Source: Okeania sp. SIO2C9
GTDB lineage: Bacteria; Cyanobacteriota; Cyanobacteriia; Cyanobacteriales; Microcoleaceae
Assembly (NCBI RefSeq): GCF_010672455.1
Contig: NZ_JAAHGO010000001.1
Location: forward strand, 113,595 to 177,594
Length of the DNA stretch: 64,000 nt
Reading direction: 5' to 3'
Positions 25,942 through 35,079 of the stretch are shown piece by piece (the stretch's first letter is position 1; every line of letters starts with the position of its first letter). The notes under the pieces are model-generated. The model searched no databases, was not told the DNA's origin, and saw only the letters and a program-made list of their open reading frames with translations. A program made the translations under genes and the position numbers.

Positions 25942-27042
25942 ATGGCTAAAAGAGTTAATTCTAAAAATACAAAGGCTGAAATTTTAGAAGCTTTTGCAGA
26001 ATTAAAAAAAGAAAAATCTGTCCTAGAAGCAGAAATAAATCAGCTCAGTCAAGAAAGTAAAACTACAACCAAAACCTCTGTAGGTTCAATATCAAAACAA
26101 CCAGAAAAAGAAGTCGCAAAATTTATGAACTTAAATCAAACTCATAACAAACCAAGTATGCAGTACACAATTGAAAATTTGTTGATGGTACAAAGTGGTT
26201 TTGGTGGAGCTATCAGCGAATTATCAGAAAAACTCACTTCAGAAGCAACTAAATTAGAAGAAGTTCGACAGCAAGTTACAGAAGAAATTCAACAATTAAA
26301 CAATTTGCATAATTTAGAAAATATCGAGGAAAATACTTTAGATAATTTGATTCAACAGTATGAACAAAGCGCCAAAGAATTCGAGACAGAATTTAGCGAT
26401 CGCCAAGAAGAATTACAACAAGAAATAGAGTCCAGTAAACAAGCTTGGTCAAAGGAACAGCAGGAACATCAACGCAGCATAAAAGAACGAAATGAACATC
26501 AGGATAAAACTCGCCAACGAGATGAAGAAACTTATGAATATGACTTGAATTTGCAACACAATCTAGATATTGATCAGTATGAACAAAACAAGAAAAATTT
26601 GTATAAGGAGTTAGAAGAATTTCAACAGCAACAAGAGAAAATATGGTCTGAAAGAGAGCAGTCTATTTCTGAACGGGAAAAAGAATTTGCACAGGTAAAA
26701 ACTGAGGTAGAAAACTTTAAAAAAGAACTAGAGTCTAATATTAATAACGGTAAGGAAAATGGGCGAAATATTGGTACTTACCAGGCGAAAGTTAAATCTG
26801 ATTTATTGGCAAAAGAAGTAGAAGGAGAAAAGCAATTTTATGAACTACGGATTCAATCTTTACAACAGACAATTCAAAATCAAGAGCAACGAATTAAAAA
26901 TTTATCTGCACAATTAGATTCCACCTTGACACAGGTTCAAGATTTAGCAGTGAAAGCTATTGAAGGTGCATCAAATTCTCGTTCATTTCAAGCGATGAAA
27001 GAAATTGTTCTAGAACAAAAGAATCAACAAAAGAAAAGTTAA
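25942..27042 (+). CDS. Long coiled-coil protein B (paralogue of 24483-25478)
   Basis: A 366-residue protein from the ATG at 25942, which follows CAGGAG. The first ~35 residues (NTKAEILEAFAELKKEKSVL) form a helical head, then a Ser/Thr/Lys linker, then YTIENLLMVQSGFGGAISEL, the counterpart of the ~65-100 region of protein A, and from about 115 to 345 nearly continuous coiled coil. The tail LTQVQDLAVKAIEGASN matches the end of protein A. Middle segments such as EYDLNLQHNLDIDQYEQNKK also align with A. The pair resembles a duplicated subunit. A head with KAEIL-type helices before coiled coils occurs in other cyanobacterial coiled-coil proteins, but no function is known to me. Confidence 0.75.
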   Translation: MAKRVNSKNTKAEILEAFAELKKEKSVLEAEINQLSQESKTTTKTSVGSISKQPEKEVAKFMNLNQTHNKPSMQYTIENLLMVQSGFGGAISELSEKLTSEATKLEEVRQQVTEEIQQLNNLHNLENIEENTLDNLIQQYEQSAKEFETEFSDRQEELQQEIESSKQAWSKEQQEHQRSIKERNEHQDKTRQRDEETYEYDLNLQHNLDIDQYEQNKKNLYKELEEFQQQQEKIWSEREQSISEREKEFAQVKTEVENFKKELESNINNGKENGRNIGTYQAKVKSDLLAKEVEGEKQFYELRIQSLQQTIQNQEQRIKNLSAQLDSTLTQVQDLAVKAIEGASNSRSFQAMKEIVLEQKNQQKKS

Positions 27043-27503
27043 TTTTTGACGATCGCCTAAGTTCTAATAATCTAATCAGGACTTACGCATAACCACAAAA
27101 CATAGTAGGGGCGAATACCATAATATAGGGCGAATACCATTCGCCCCTACATATTTAATACTGAAGAACACCGATGCTACCAGATTTGATATTAAAGATA
27201 AAAGGTTTTTGCTCACGTAAGCGGAACGGAGTTCTATCACTAATTATCCGGACATGATATTATAACCAAAATTTATCGTCAAACACCAAAAAACTTACTA
27301 TTATAGTACAATTTTTTTACTGTCTACTCCTAAATATTATGTTGTCAATCTCAAACCCTATTTGTAGCGTTTAAAAAAAAGCCAAAATAAGAGCGATCGC
27401 CTGTGCCTATATTCAAACTGTCACTCCACTACTATTACTGTAAGTTTATACATATAAAATACGAATAAATCAGCCAAAAATTTTGATTTGAGGTAATAAT
27501 TTT
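27043..27503. repeat. Spacer with arms of two MITE families
   Basis: Contains caggacttacgcataac (27077), a duplicated phrase cgaataccat...cattcgcccctac, then accgatgctaccagatttgatat (27167-27190) and ttatccggacatgatat (27240), so truncated or nested elements of the AGGACTTACGCA and ATATCA(A/T)(A/G)TCCGG families. The last 150 bp before the YiaA-like gene are plain AT-rich DNA with one gcgatcgc. Confidence 0.55.
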
Positions 27504-27788
27504 ATGACCAACAAATATACTCAACAAAAAGATACTGCTGCATGGATACTTCAAGTTTGGGCTTCCTTTATTCTAGCTACTTCTGGCACAGCGATCGGCA
27601 TTATTTACCTACCTGTAGATAATTGGATTAAAGGCTTTTTAGGAATGGGTTTAACATTTTCAGTAGGCTCAACTTTTACCCTGGCAAAAACTATTAGAGA
27701 TAATCACGAATATCAAAGGATAACTGCCAGACTTGATGAAGCAAAAGTTGAAAAACTATTGGCAGAGCATCACCCTTTAGACAAATAA
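27504..27788 (+). CDS. YiaA/YiaB-like two-helix membrane protein
   Basis: A 94-residue protein with two membrane helices (about 12-32, AWILQVWASFILATSGTAIG, and about 43-63, KGFLGMGLTFSVGSTFTLA) joined by YLPVDNW. The phrase LPVDxWxKGFLGMG and the ending TLAKTIRDNHE are the signature of the YiaAB two-helix family. Function of that family in the inner membrane is unknown. A ribosome site (GAGG) lies before the ATG. No operon partner; it closes the same-strand series that starts at 22.4 kb but is 460 bp away from it. Confidence 0.85.
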   Translation: MTNKYTQQKDTAAWILQVWASFILATSGTAIGIIYLPVDNWIKGFLGMGLTFSVGSTFTLAKTIRDNHEYQRITARLDEAKVEKLLAEHHPLDK

Positions 27789-27952
27789 TAATTACATCAA
27801 ATCCGGTTAACTGGAGTTTAGACTAATTACAACTGACCAAAAACTTGCCAAGGGAGAATAGTAAGATAGACTAACTAGGCTGAAACTATTTCTGCATCCT
27901 GTAGACATAGACTAGGGTAGTTTCAACCCACCCACTCAACCTACCAACAGCC

Positions 27953-28003
27953 ATGCTACAAGAACTAGCAATTGAAACTCGTGGCCTTACCAAACAATTG
28001 TAA
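27953..28003 (+). pseudogene. N-terminal stub of an ABC-transporter ATPase
   Basis: Sixteen codons read MLQELAIETRGLTKQL and stop. This is the usual opening of cyanobacterial ABC ATPases of the MxxxAIETxGLTKxF type, in which the Walker A loop follows some 25 residues later; nothing of that remains. The stub runs straight into the gcaggatgacggaaataactg repeat at 28013, so the gene was cut by an insertion or deletion involving it. Confidence 0.45.
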
Positions 28004-28010
28004 AAGGCTA

Positions 28011-28366
28011 GTGCAGGATGACGGAAATAACTGACCAGTTATAAAATCCTAAAACAATTACAAATCAAAAATGATTGAATTTTGACTTTTGACTTTTTAT
28101 ATCATGTCCGAAGGCAATCGTTTGTGTAAAAGTTGGCGTGGATATTTGCAGGAAATTTAAGTTTTTTTCTTGCCTGTTGCCTGTTGCCAGATGAGCTGTT
28201 GCCTATTTACTATACAAGACCGATGCTACCGGACATGATATGACTTCCGCGTAGCGGCACTAGCTGATAGCTGATAGCTGACCGCTGAATGCTTACAAGC
28301 GTTCATATTCTTAATTCTTACTCAATCTCTAAATATTGACTAATTAGTTATTAGTCAAAAATTTAA
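28011..28366. repeat. Repeat cluster between ABC stub and sucD
   Basis: First a copy of the repeat containing ggaaataactgaccagtta (28011-28078; others at 40874-40927 and, inverted, 58262-58331), then a MITE-like element with ends atatcatgtccg and ccggacatgatat (28099-28241), then gacttccgcgtagcggcacta, also present at 40964 and 58168, and tagctgatagctga tandem units. No gene is seen. Confidence 0.65.
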
Positions 28367-29269
28367 TTAAACATACTTTTTTTCTAGTGAATATTTCACT
28401 AAACTAGGAATTTCCGAAGGTCGTTTTGCTACTGGTATTTTAAATTCTTTAAAAGCTGAAATTTTACTCTTCATCTGATTGTGGAAATTATGTTTTACCC
28501 TTGAGTTTCTAGCACTAATTAAACTACTAGCGTGAGTGTAATTTTGATTTATTGGAGCATAAATACCAGCAATATAAGCAACTACAGGTTTATCAATTGT
28601 TTCTGATATATAAGAAGCTGCAATTTCCTCACTTGCACCACCAACTTCTCCTACTAAAACAATTAACTCTGTGCGGTCATCCTCATCTAATATTTGTAAC
28701 CATTGCAAAAAAGAAGAACCAACAATTGGATCGCAACCAATACTAACACAGATAGATTGCCCCAATCTTGACTTTGTTAATTCCCAAGCTACTTCATAAG
28801 TAAGAGTATTGCTGCGACTAATAATTCCCACTGGGCCTGGTGTGTAAAACTGAGTTGGATGAGTGCCCAACAGTAATTTATCCGGCACGATAATACCTGC
28901 ACAGTTAGGTCCAACAATCAGAGTTTCTGTAGCCTCAGCTTTTCTCAATAACTGGACCATATCTAAAGGTGGCACTCCTTCTGTAACGATGACAATTTGT
29001 TTAATGCCAGAAGCGATCGCCTCTAAACTAGCATCTAATACCCTATAAGCAGGCACAACTATCAAAGTGGTATCAATCATACCCACTTTTGCCACTGCTT
29101 GCTCTACCAAACTAAACACAGGTATACCAGACCATTCTTGTCCCCCTTCTCCAGGACTAATACCTGCTACTACATTTGTTCCATAGGACTTCATCATTAA
29201 GGCTATCTGGGTAGACATTTTTTCTGTAACACCCTGAACTATTACCTTACTATCTGGAGTTAAATTCAT
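28367..29269 (-). CDS. sucD: Succinyl-CoA ligase alpha subunit-like protein
   Basis: A 300-residue SucD homologue that should bind CoA and carry the phosphohistidine in the step succinyl-CoA + ADP + Pi to succinate + ATP. The Rossmann CoA domain is about 1-125 (YGTNVVAGISPGEGGQEW) and the ligase domain about 130-300 (VGPNCAGIIVPDKLLLG, VLVGEVGGASEE). The histidine is retained at residue 246, but in THASS rather than the usual GHAGA, and the loop behind it is unlike that of other cyanobacterial SucD. The N-terminal turn QGVTEKMSTQ also lacks the normal glycines. It follows sucC by 191 bp on the same strand. Reduced or altered activity is possible. Confidence 0.85.
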   Translation of the reverse strand: MNLTPDSKVIVQGVTEKMSTQIALMMKSYGTNVVAGISPGEGGQEWSGIPVFSLVEQAVAKVGMIDTTLIVVPAYRVLDASLEAIASGIKQIVIVTEGVPPLDMVQLLRKAEATETLIVGPNCAGIIVPDKLLLGTHPTQFYTPGPVGIISRSNTLTYEVAWELTKSRLGQSICVSIGCDPIVGSSFLQWLQILDEDDRTELIVLVGEVGGASEEIAASYISETIDKPVVAYIAGIYAPINQNYTHASSLISARNSRVKHNFHNQMKSKISAFKEFKIPVAKRPSEIPSLVKYSLEKKYV

Positions 29270-29460
29270 AATTCTTCAGCCCTTATTTGTATAGGCATTT
29301 ATCAATGGATAATGGATAATGGATAATGGATAATTGCTTAATTTAGTCTAATACCTATTCATTTATGAAGAAAATAAAAAGAAAATATTTTCCTTAAGTT
29401 CAATCCTATCTGCTTTCCAGGAGAGGTAATTATTAATTATTAATTATTAATTGTTGAATG
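29270..29460. repeat. ggataat and attaatt heptamer tracts inside the sucC-sucD operon
   Basis: The gap carries four units of ggataat (29304-29334) and three of attaatt (29431-29455), both heptamers. If the genes are co-transcribed, the message contains these tracts. Confidence 0.55.
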
Positions 29461-30678
29461 CTACCTAGCTAAAGAAACAGCTTTAGTAACTGCATCTTCT
29501 AAATTTTCGATTACCTCTACTGGTAGACCTGATAAACGTTCTCTAGCTCTACTCACTTCACCTCCTAATAAACGCAGTATAAAAATAATATTACTCTTGT
29601 CCATAGTTTTTAAATTATTCAAATACTCGTAAACTATAGTAATCAACTCATCACTTGTCTGAACTATACCTAGAAAATTTACTAATACTACTTTGACATT
29701 TTCTTTTTGACTAACTAAATCCAAAGCAGCAAACATTTTTATTCGTAAACTATCCTTGATCTCCAAATAATCACCTAACTTAATATTCAGAAAATTTGCT
29801 GGGTTTCCATTAGCTTCCATTACCAAATCAACAGTAGCCATTGTTAAACCTTCACCATTGCATAAAATTCCGATATTTCCTTGCAATTCTGTAAACTTCA
29901 GTTGATAATCTGGAATAATTTTTTCATTAGCTGCTGCATTGGTATTATTTGTAATTAATAAAGAATTTTTGTCTATTTGACTTACTTGTTTCTCTTGAAT
30001 TTCATCATTATTAGTAATATTTTTGCCCACTAAATTTACCAATTCTAGATGACGACCTAGAGCACGATCATTCACACTTACTTTACCATCTAAAGCCATT
30101 ACTTCTCCTGTAGGACTCACACCCAGAGGATTAATTTCTACCAAATCTAAATCCTTTTCTATAAATAATTGATACATTTTTTCCACTATATGACTAACTA
30201 ATTCTATCAGTTGTCCTTGCAGTCCAATTTTTACCATCAGACGACGTGCATAAAAAGGGGAAAATTGTTGATTAACAACTACCTGTTGCATCCTTGTCAT
30301 AGCTGCTTCTGTATCAATACCTCCTTGTGCTGAACCGAGAAGTACAGGACGGCGTACTATTGGGTCTAAAACAACTGCTAAGTATAATTCTTGATTAGCA
30401 TTATATTTTGCTTCTGCCAATAAAACTTCTGGATACTCATCTTTGATCGGCAAATTAAAAATTGCCTGAGCTGCTGCCACAGCATCAATTGTATTTTCAA
30501 CAAATTTAATTCCACCTAAGCTACTTCTTTCTCCAGCATGAACTTGAGATTTAAGTACCACTGGATAAGGTATTTTTAATTTTTTTAAATCTTTAGGATA
30601 ATCTATTCTTTGAGATGGCAAAACAGGAATTCCCATGCCACTAAATAAAGCTTTAGCCTGATATTCTAATAAATCCAT
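29461..30678 (-). CDS. sucC: Succinyl-CoA ligase beta subunit-like protein
   Basis: A 405-residue ATP-grasp protein. The start MDLLEYQAKALFSGMGIPVLPS, the YPVVLKSQVHAG strand, EINPLGVSPTGEVMALDGKVSVND (metal/nucleotide) and NGEGLTMATVDLV all match the cyanobacterial SucC type. Two deviations stand out: the nucleotide loop normally reading GGRGKAGG is GERSSLGG, and the phosphate-binding GGGA/GGTG segment of the C-terminal domain is replaced by LNIKLGDYLEI. An inserted, Asn-rich linker (about 225-255) is also unusual. With the sucD changes this suggests a pair under weak or different constraint. It is the first gene of the sucC-sucD operon. Confidence 0.85.
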   Translation of the reverse strand: MDLLEYQAKALFSGMGIPVLPSQRIDYPKDLKKLKIPYPVVLKSQVHAGERSSLGGIKFVENTIDAVAAAQAIFNLPIKDEYPEVLLAEAKYNANQELYLAVVLDPIVRRPVLLGSAQGGIDTEAAMTRMQQVVVNQQFSPFYARRLMVKIGLQGQLIELVSHIVEKMYQLFIEKDLDLVEINPLGVSPTGEVMALDGKVSVNDRALGRHLELVNLVGKNITNNDEIQEKQVSQIDKNSLLITNNTNAAANEKIIPDYQLKFTELQGNIGILCNGEGLTMATVDLVMEANGNPANFLNIKLGDYLEIKDSLRIKMFAALDLVSQKENVKVVLVNFLGIVQTSDELITIVYEYLNNLKTMDKSNIIFILRLLGGEVSRARERLSGLPVEVIENLEDAVTKAVSLAR

Positions 30679-31198
30679 ACTAATTTTAACGTTTAATTTT
30701 CTTAAGTTAATAACATTATTTTTAAGTTATCTGATATTTATTTGATAAATTTTGCAGCTATTATTTTTGCGAATATACTTAATAGTTCAAATCAAATTTA
30801 ATTTTTATTAAATTATTAATTAATAGTTTTGAAGGAGGATAATTATTTCTTTTAAAAAGGAACTACTGTCTTTATTCCTTTTTGTTCAAAACGGAATTTG
30901 CATAATTTATTTTATCAATGTTACTATTAGAAGTAATTAGATTAATATTATGTAGATCAATCAATTGATTAGTTTATGATAATTTTAGCAATTCTAAATC
31001 TGAAAAATTGTTATGCCTATAACTTTGAGTATCGCGATTTTAGTTAAATAACATCAAACTTAGGTTTCACACTTTAGAAATAGAATTGCTATATATTTCA
31101 TCTCCGATACTTAGTCTGTTAAAAACATTATTGATCGCTAGTAAGAGTAGTTCAAATTATCATCAAACTAAGTAATTAGATAATAATAACCTAAATTT
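30679..31198. other. AT-rich 520-bp spacer, no gene seen
   Basis: Separates the converging side of the glycosyltransferase from the start of sucC. It has no recognisable repeat arms or hairpins, which is unusual for a spacer of this length here, so it probably contains the sucC promoter and leader. ggaggataatt at 30833 is the only ribosome-site-like sequence on the + strand, without a following frame. Confidence 0.4.
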
Positions 31199-32704
31199 TT
31201 AACTTTCCCAATCCCCTTTATGAATTGTTTTTACCCATTTTAGTCGCTTAGGTAATATAGACATCCTAGCAATAGTAGCGCCCATCACGATAAACCAATG
31301 CAACATATAAAAAGTTCCTCGCACACTTTCTAAAAAAGTAAGTAGTATAGACAACGGATGTTCTTTCTCAGAAACAAACTCCAACTTCCCTTCTTTAACG
31401 ATACTCTTTTCTTGTTTCCTAGTTCGACGTAAACCAATAAACATTCCTAATACAGAAACTGTTACAGTAAACACAGTCAAAGGACTGGTGATGGGTAAAC
31501 GACGCAAGATTGTTGCCATAAGTAAATCAGGTACAGCAGCAACCGATATTAGATATTGTGTCACCAAAAATTGCCATAAATCCCAAGTCTTACCAAATCT
31601 CATTCGGTTACGCAAAATCAATTGCCAGTAGTCTAGATAACGCTGATACCCACCTTCTGCCCATCGGGAACGTTGATGCCACAAAGCTTTTGGGTTAGTT
31701 ACTCCTTCCTCCATTACTGCCGGAAAACTGAGAAAATCTATATCCCATTGGTTTAAGTGTAGACGAATTGTTAAATCTAAATCATCAGTAATAGTCTGTT
31801 CATTCCATCCCCCACATTCTTTCAGGGCATTCAAACGTACAAATTGGCCATTTCCCCTGAGTTCTCCAATCCCACCAATTGCAATTCGTTGTTCCTGAAG
31901 AAAGCTATCTAGAGCCATTTCTGCTGATTGGCCTTTTGTCCAAAAATTTAGACCTGCATTGGCGATCGCTTTTCTAACTTGTACTGCCCCTACTTCTTCT
32001 CTGGCAAAAAGTGGTACTACCTTTCGGAGTAGATCCGGTGTTACCTCTGCATCTGCATCAAACACTCCTAAAATTTCTCCCTTAATCAAAGGTATCGCAG
32101 TATTGAGAGCGCCTGATTTACCTCCACTGGCATCTGGACTTCTCCTAATAACATTAAGCTGCGGATATTCTTTTGCCAACTGTTCTAACAATACAGGGGT
32201 TTGATCTGTACTATTGTCATCTATTACCCAAAGTTCATAATTATTGGTTGGATAATCTAAAGCACAGATATTTTTTACCAGCTTACTAATTACAGCTTCT
32301 TCATTTTTAGCTGCTACTAATAGAGAGACATAAGGCCAGTCTGTCGAATTTTCTTCTGATAGAGGTTTTGGAGGTAGTTTTGGTTGAGCGAATAGTATTC
32401 TCATAAGTTGAACTGATAGTAAACCAGTCAGACCTAAAATTACCCAATATCCCCAGGAGAGTAAGTGCAGAGCGATAGTAGTGGTCCAAATCAGAAATGA
32501 CATAAGTGCTGCTTTACGTCTACGACCATCGTAAATATTCTGATGACTATTTAACACTTCCTTTTCTTGTTTTATTTGACTCCGATCTAAGCATTTCTTA
32601 GTTTGTGCTACCTGATTATTTTGCTGTTCGTTACAGAAGTTATCGTTTTGATTAATTTGGGTTTCCCTATAATAATCATTTTGTGGCCAAGAACTGTTCG
32701 GCAT
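31199..32704 (-). CDS. Family 2 glycosyltransferase (cellulose-synthase-like), membrane bound
   Basis: A 501-residue processive-type GT2. After a polar N-terminus (about 1-60, Gln/Asn-rich) come one or two membrane helices (about 68-105), then the GT-A domain with VIDDNSTDQT, FDADAEV (metal DxD), TDDLDLTIRLH (base), and QRSRWAEGG (the Q-x2-RW signature of processive synthases). Further membrane segments follow (about 355-420 and 455-480). It should add sugars from a nucleotide donor to a growing chain at the plasma membrane; polymer unknown. No partner genes (PilZ, exporter) lie nearby. All signature motifs are intact. Confidence 0.9.
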   Translation of the reverse strand: MPNSSWPQNDYYRETQINQNDNFCNEQQNNQVAQTKKCLDRSQIKQEKEVLNSHQNIYDGRRRKAALMSFLIWTTTIALHLLSWGYWVILGLTGLLSVQLMRILFAQPKLPPKPLSEENSTDWPYVSLLVAAKNEEAVISKLVKNICALDYPTNNYELWVIDDNSTDQTPVLLEQLAKEYPQLNVIRRSPDASGGKSGALNTAIPLIKGEILGVFDADAEVTPDLLRKVVPLFAREEVGAVQVRKAIANAGLNFWTKGQSAEMALDSFLQEQRIAIGGIGELRGNGQFVRLNALKECGGWNEQTITDDLDLTIRLHLNQWDIDFLSFPAVMEEGVTNPKALWHQRSRWAEGGYQRYLDYWQLILRNRMRFGKTWDLWQFLVTQYLISVAAVPDLLMATILRRLPITSPLTVFTVTVSVLGMFIGLRRTRKQEKSIVKEGKLEFVSEKEHPLSILLTFLESVRGTFYMLHWFIVMGATIARMSILPKRLKWVKTIHKGDWES

Positions 32705-33003
32705 AACTAAATTAATCTTAAAGATCCAATCACTAATAATTTTCTTATGTTTTAAGAGACTAACCTAATTCCGTCTGAAAAAACTATAAATATAATCTTT
32801 GTTAAGTGAAGAATGTAGTAAGTGAAGAATGTAGAGAGTAGTTTGGCTAACAATTGCGAAACCACAGGTAATATAAAGTTTTAGAGCTGATTTTTTAACA
32901 CAGCTGAAACGTTGATTTAAATTTAGCTTTTATACATTGAGACTATAGTTACTTATAATATAATTTCCGGGGAATGGATATTATTGATTCAGGAAAGTAG
33001 AGG

Positions 33004-33375
33004 ATGTCAATTAATCAATTAAAGCCAGCCGAAAAAGGGGAAATAGCTGTTTACACTCCATATTACCCAGATAATAGACGTAAATACCTAGCTCATGCTA
33101 TTAGTCTTTACAAACAAAAAAATCTAGAAGGAGCGAGAAATATTGAAGGAGGAGAGAATATCCCTTTTGTTATTACCTGGAATGTTTCTATATTACCTGC
33201 AGACATAACTCGTTGCCGAATGCAGTTTGATGGTAATCAGGAGCTTAGTTATGATACAACAATGGCCACTTATGAGTTTGTTGATTCTTTAATCGATGTA
33301 TTGCTAATTTATCATCGTACTCGTAATGTAGATTTTTCTAAGAATTTCTATGGAAAGTTACTTCGCTATGAGTGA
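33004..33375 (+). CDS. Hypothetical protein (123 aa)
   Basis: A soluble 123-residue protein with an ATG behind GAGG. It opens LKPAEKGEIAVYTPYYPDNR and ends RNVDFSKNFYGKLLRYE; the middle has a YDTTMATYEFVDSLIDVLLI helix. No motif or family is recognised. A TnpB scar follows 98 bp later on the same strand, so its downstream neighbour has been lost. Confidence 0.65.
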   Translation: MSINQLKPAEKGEIAVYTPYYPDNRRKYLAHAISLYKQKNLEGARNIEGGENIPFVITWNVSILPADITRCRMQFDGNQELSYDTTMATYEFVDSLIDVLLIYHRTRNVDFSKNFYGKLLRYE

Positions 33376-33472
33376 TTCAGCTTGAAATGTAATTCCTGAG
33401 ATTTAATCTTGTTCTCATCGAAAAGTTTGGGTTTGAAACCCCGTGCTTTTAGCAGTGCTTTAAATTTGACTA

Positions 33473-33871
33473 ATGTCGCTATATACTCAAAATATCATAG
33501 GAGAGATTAATATTGGTCACTCCAACCATAAAAACTTTGTTCATATCCCTTTTTGGCAATTGAGGCAAAAACTTAAATCCTTGTGTTTTCGATACGGAAT
33601 TGACTATTTGGAACCACAAGAGTCTTACTTGTCCAAGGTGAGTTTTTACCACCGAGATGAAATACCTGTTGACAATGGCAATAACCCCAGTCAAACTAAA
33701 TTTTCGTGTAACAGAATAAAGCATGGGTTGTATCGGACAAAAGCTCAACATTTGGTTTCAACAGATATTAATAGTAGTGTCAATATTTTAGTGAAAAGTA
33801 AGCACAGAATCAATTTTGAGCGAGTATATAGGGGGCTTTTGGCTAACCGTTTAAGGATTTATATTTCTTAA
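33473..33871 (+). pseudogene. C-terminal remnant of an IS200/IS605-type TnpB
   Basis: About 132 codons correspond to the last third of a TnpB-like RNA-guided nuclease: INIGHSNHKNFVHIPFWQLR, then LKSLCFRYGIDYLEPQESYL (helix before the third catalytic region) and LVSTDINSSVNILVKS, which holds the last RuvC aspartate. The zinc finger is degenerate, and the first ~270 residues with two catalytic residues are missing, so it cannot be active. A GC-rich hairpin (cccgccgtttgacggcgcggg at 33878-33898, shown here as separate arms cccgccgt / acggcgcggg) marks the element's right end. It belongs to a different TnpB lineage than the one at 46.5 kb. Confidence 0.75.
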
Positions 33872-33905
33872 CAATTCCCGCCGTTTGACGGCGCGGGAGT
33901 GTCAA
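33872..33905 (+). repeat. Right-end hairpin of the TnpB element
   Basis: cccgccg and cggcgcggg flank a short loop just after the TnpB remnant stop. Such hairpins are recognised in the IS200/IS605 group and form the end of the guide RNA. Confidence 0.5.
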
Positions 33906-34002
33906 CCTTATAATTTAAAAATGTGAAACAAATTGACAACATTTAATCTAAAATCCAAATTATATTCACATTGACAAGTTCATTGATTGCGGGAGTGAGG
34001 GT

Positions 34003-35079
34003 GTGCCAAAATCTGCCAATCATTTGCTAATTGGATCGACTGAAGCTTATAGTGGCAAGTCTACAATTACTTTAGGAGTAGCCCATAAGCTGCAACAGCA
34101 AGGAATAAGTATTGCTTATGGAAAACCCTTGGGAAACTCTTTAAATTCAGCATCTGTAGAAATTGATGCTGATGTACAGTTTATTACTGAAACTCTCAAG
34201 CTTTCAGAAAATAGTATTCGGCCAACTCTGTTAATGCTGGATGAAAGTACTATCACAAAGCGTTTGCTTGGAGAGGACAACACTGACTATCAAAAATCTC
34301 TAGCTCAATATCTACAGGTAGAAGGAGAAGATTTAGTTTTATTAGAAGGACCAAGTAATTTAGATGAGGGTAATCTATTTCAATTATCCTTAGTACAAGT
34401 TGCGGAAATTCTTAATGCTGCCGTAATTTTGGTGACTCGTCCAAATTCAGGTTCTTATATAGACTCTTTACTCTCAGCTAAACAACGTTTGGGTAGTTCC
34501 CTGTTGGGTGTGGTCATTAATGATGTACCACTAGCAGCACAAGAAACACTAACTACTTTAGTGAGACCTTTTCTAGAGTCTAGGAACATTCCTGTATTAG
34601 GAATATTGCCCAGAAGCAGTCTCTTACGCAGTGTCACAGTGGCAGAATTAGTTAAGCAATTAAATGCCCAGGTACTTTGTCGCCCTGACCGACTGGATTT
34701 AATGGTAGAAAGCTTGACAATTGGCGCAATGAGTGTTAGTGCAGCTATTAAATATTTCCGGAAAGCTACAAATATGGCAGTAGTTACCGGAGGCGATCGC
34801 ACAGATATTCAACTAGCAGCTTTAGAGACTTCTACCCATTGTCTAATTTTAACTGGGCAACTGCCTCCTGATGAGTTAGTGCTGCGTCGTGCCGAGTATG
34901 TAGAAGTACCTGTTTTGTCAGTGGACTGTGATACTCTATCTACTGTAGAAATTATAGATAGAACTTTTGGTACTGTACGTTTACACGAACCTATGAAAGT
35001 AGAATGTGTCAATAGACTAATGGCACAAGAGTTCGACTTTGAGTATTTGCTCAGTCATTTTCAACTAGGGGTTGGTTAA
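34003..35079 (+). CDS. DRTGG-domain / BioD-like P-loop protein (phosphotransacetylase N-domain type)
   Basis: A 358-residue protein starting with GTG behind a GGGAGTGAGG stretch. Residues about 1-200 form a dethiobiotin-synthetase-like P-loop domain with GSTEAYSGKSTITLGVAHKL (Walker A) and LVLLEGPSNLDEG; about 215-320 form a DRTGG domain (AVVTGGDRTDIQLAALE). This arrangement equals the N-terminal half of long phosphotransacetylases without the catalytic PTA part; free-standing versions are widespread in cyanobacteria and have no proven function, possibly regulatory. No acetate-metabolism gene adjoins it, although a phosphoketolase-like enzyme lies 7 kb downstream. Confidence 0.85.
   Translation: MPKSANHLLIGSTEAYSGKSTITLGVAHKLQQQGISIAYGKPLGNSLNSASVEIDADVQFITETLKLSENSIRPTLLMLDESTITKRLLGEDNTDYQKSLAQYLQVEGEDLVLLEGPSNLDEGNLFQLSLVQVAEILNAAVILVTRPNSGSYIDSLLSAKQRLGSSLLGVVINDVPLAAQETLTTLVRPFLESRNIPVLGILPRSSLLRSVTVAELVKQLNAQVLCRPDRLDLMVESLTIGAMSVSAAIKYFRKATNMAVVTGGDRTDIQLAALETSTHCLILTGQLPPDELVLRRAEYVEVPVLSVDCDTLSTVEIIDRTFGTVRLHEPMKVECVNRLMAQEFDFEYLLSHFQLGVG

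Noticed and set aside
21204-27042. Idea that this region is a complete prophage
   Set aside because: XRE/ImmA and structural-looking coiled-coil genes are suggestive, but there is no integrase, terminase, portal, capsid or lysis gene.
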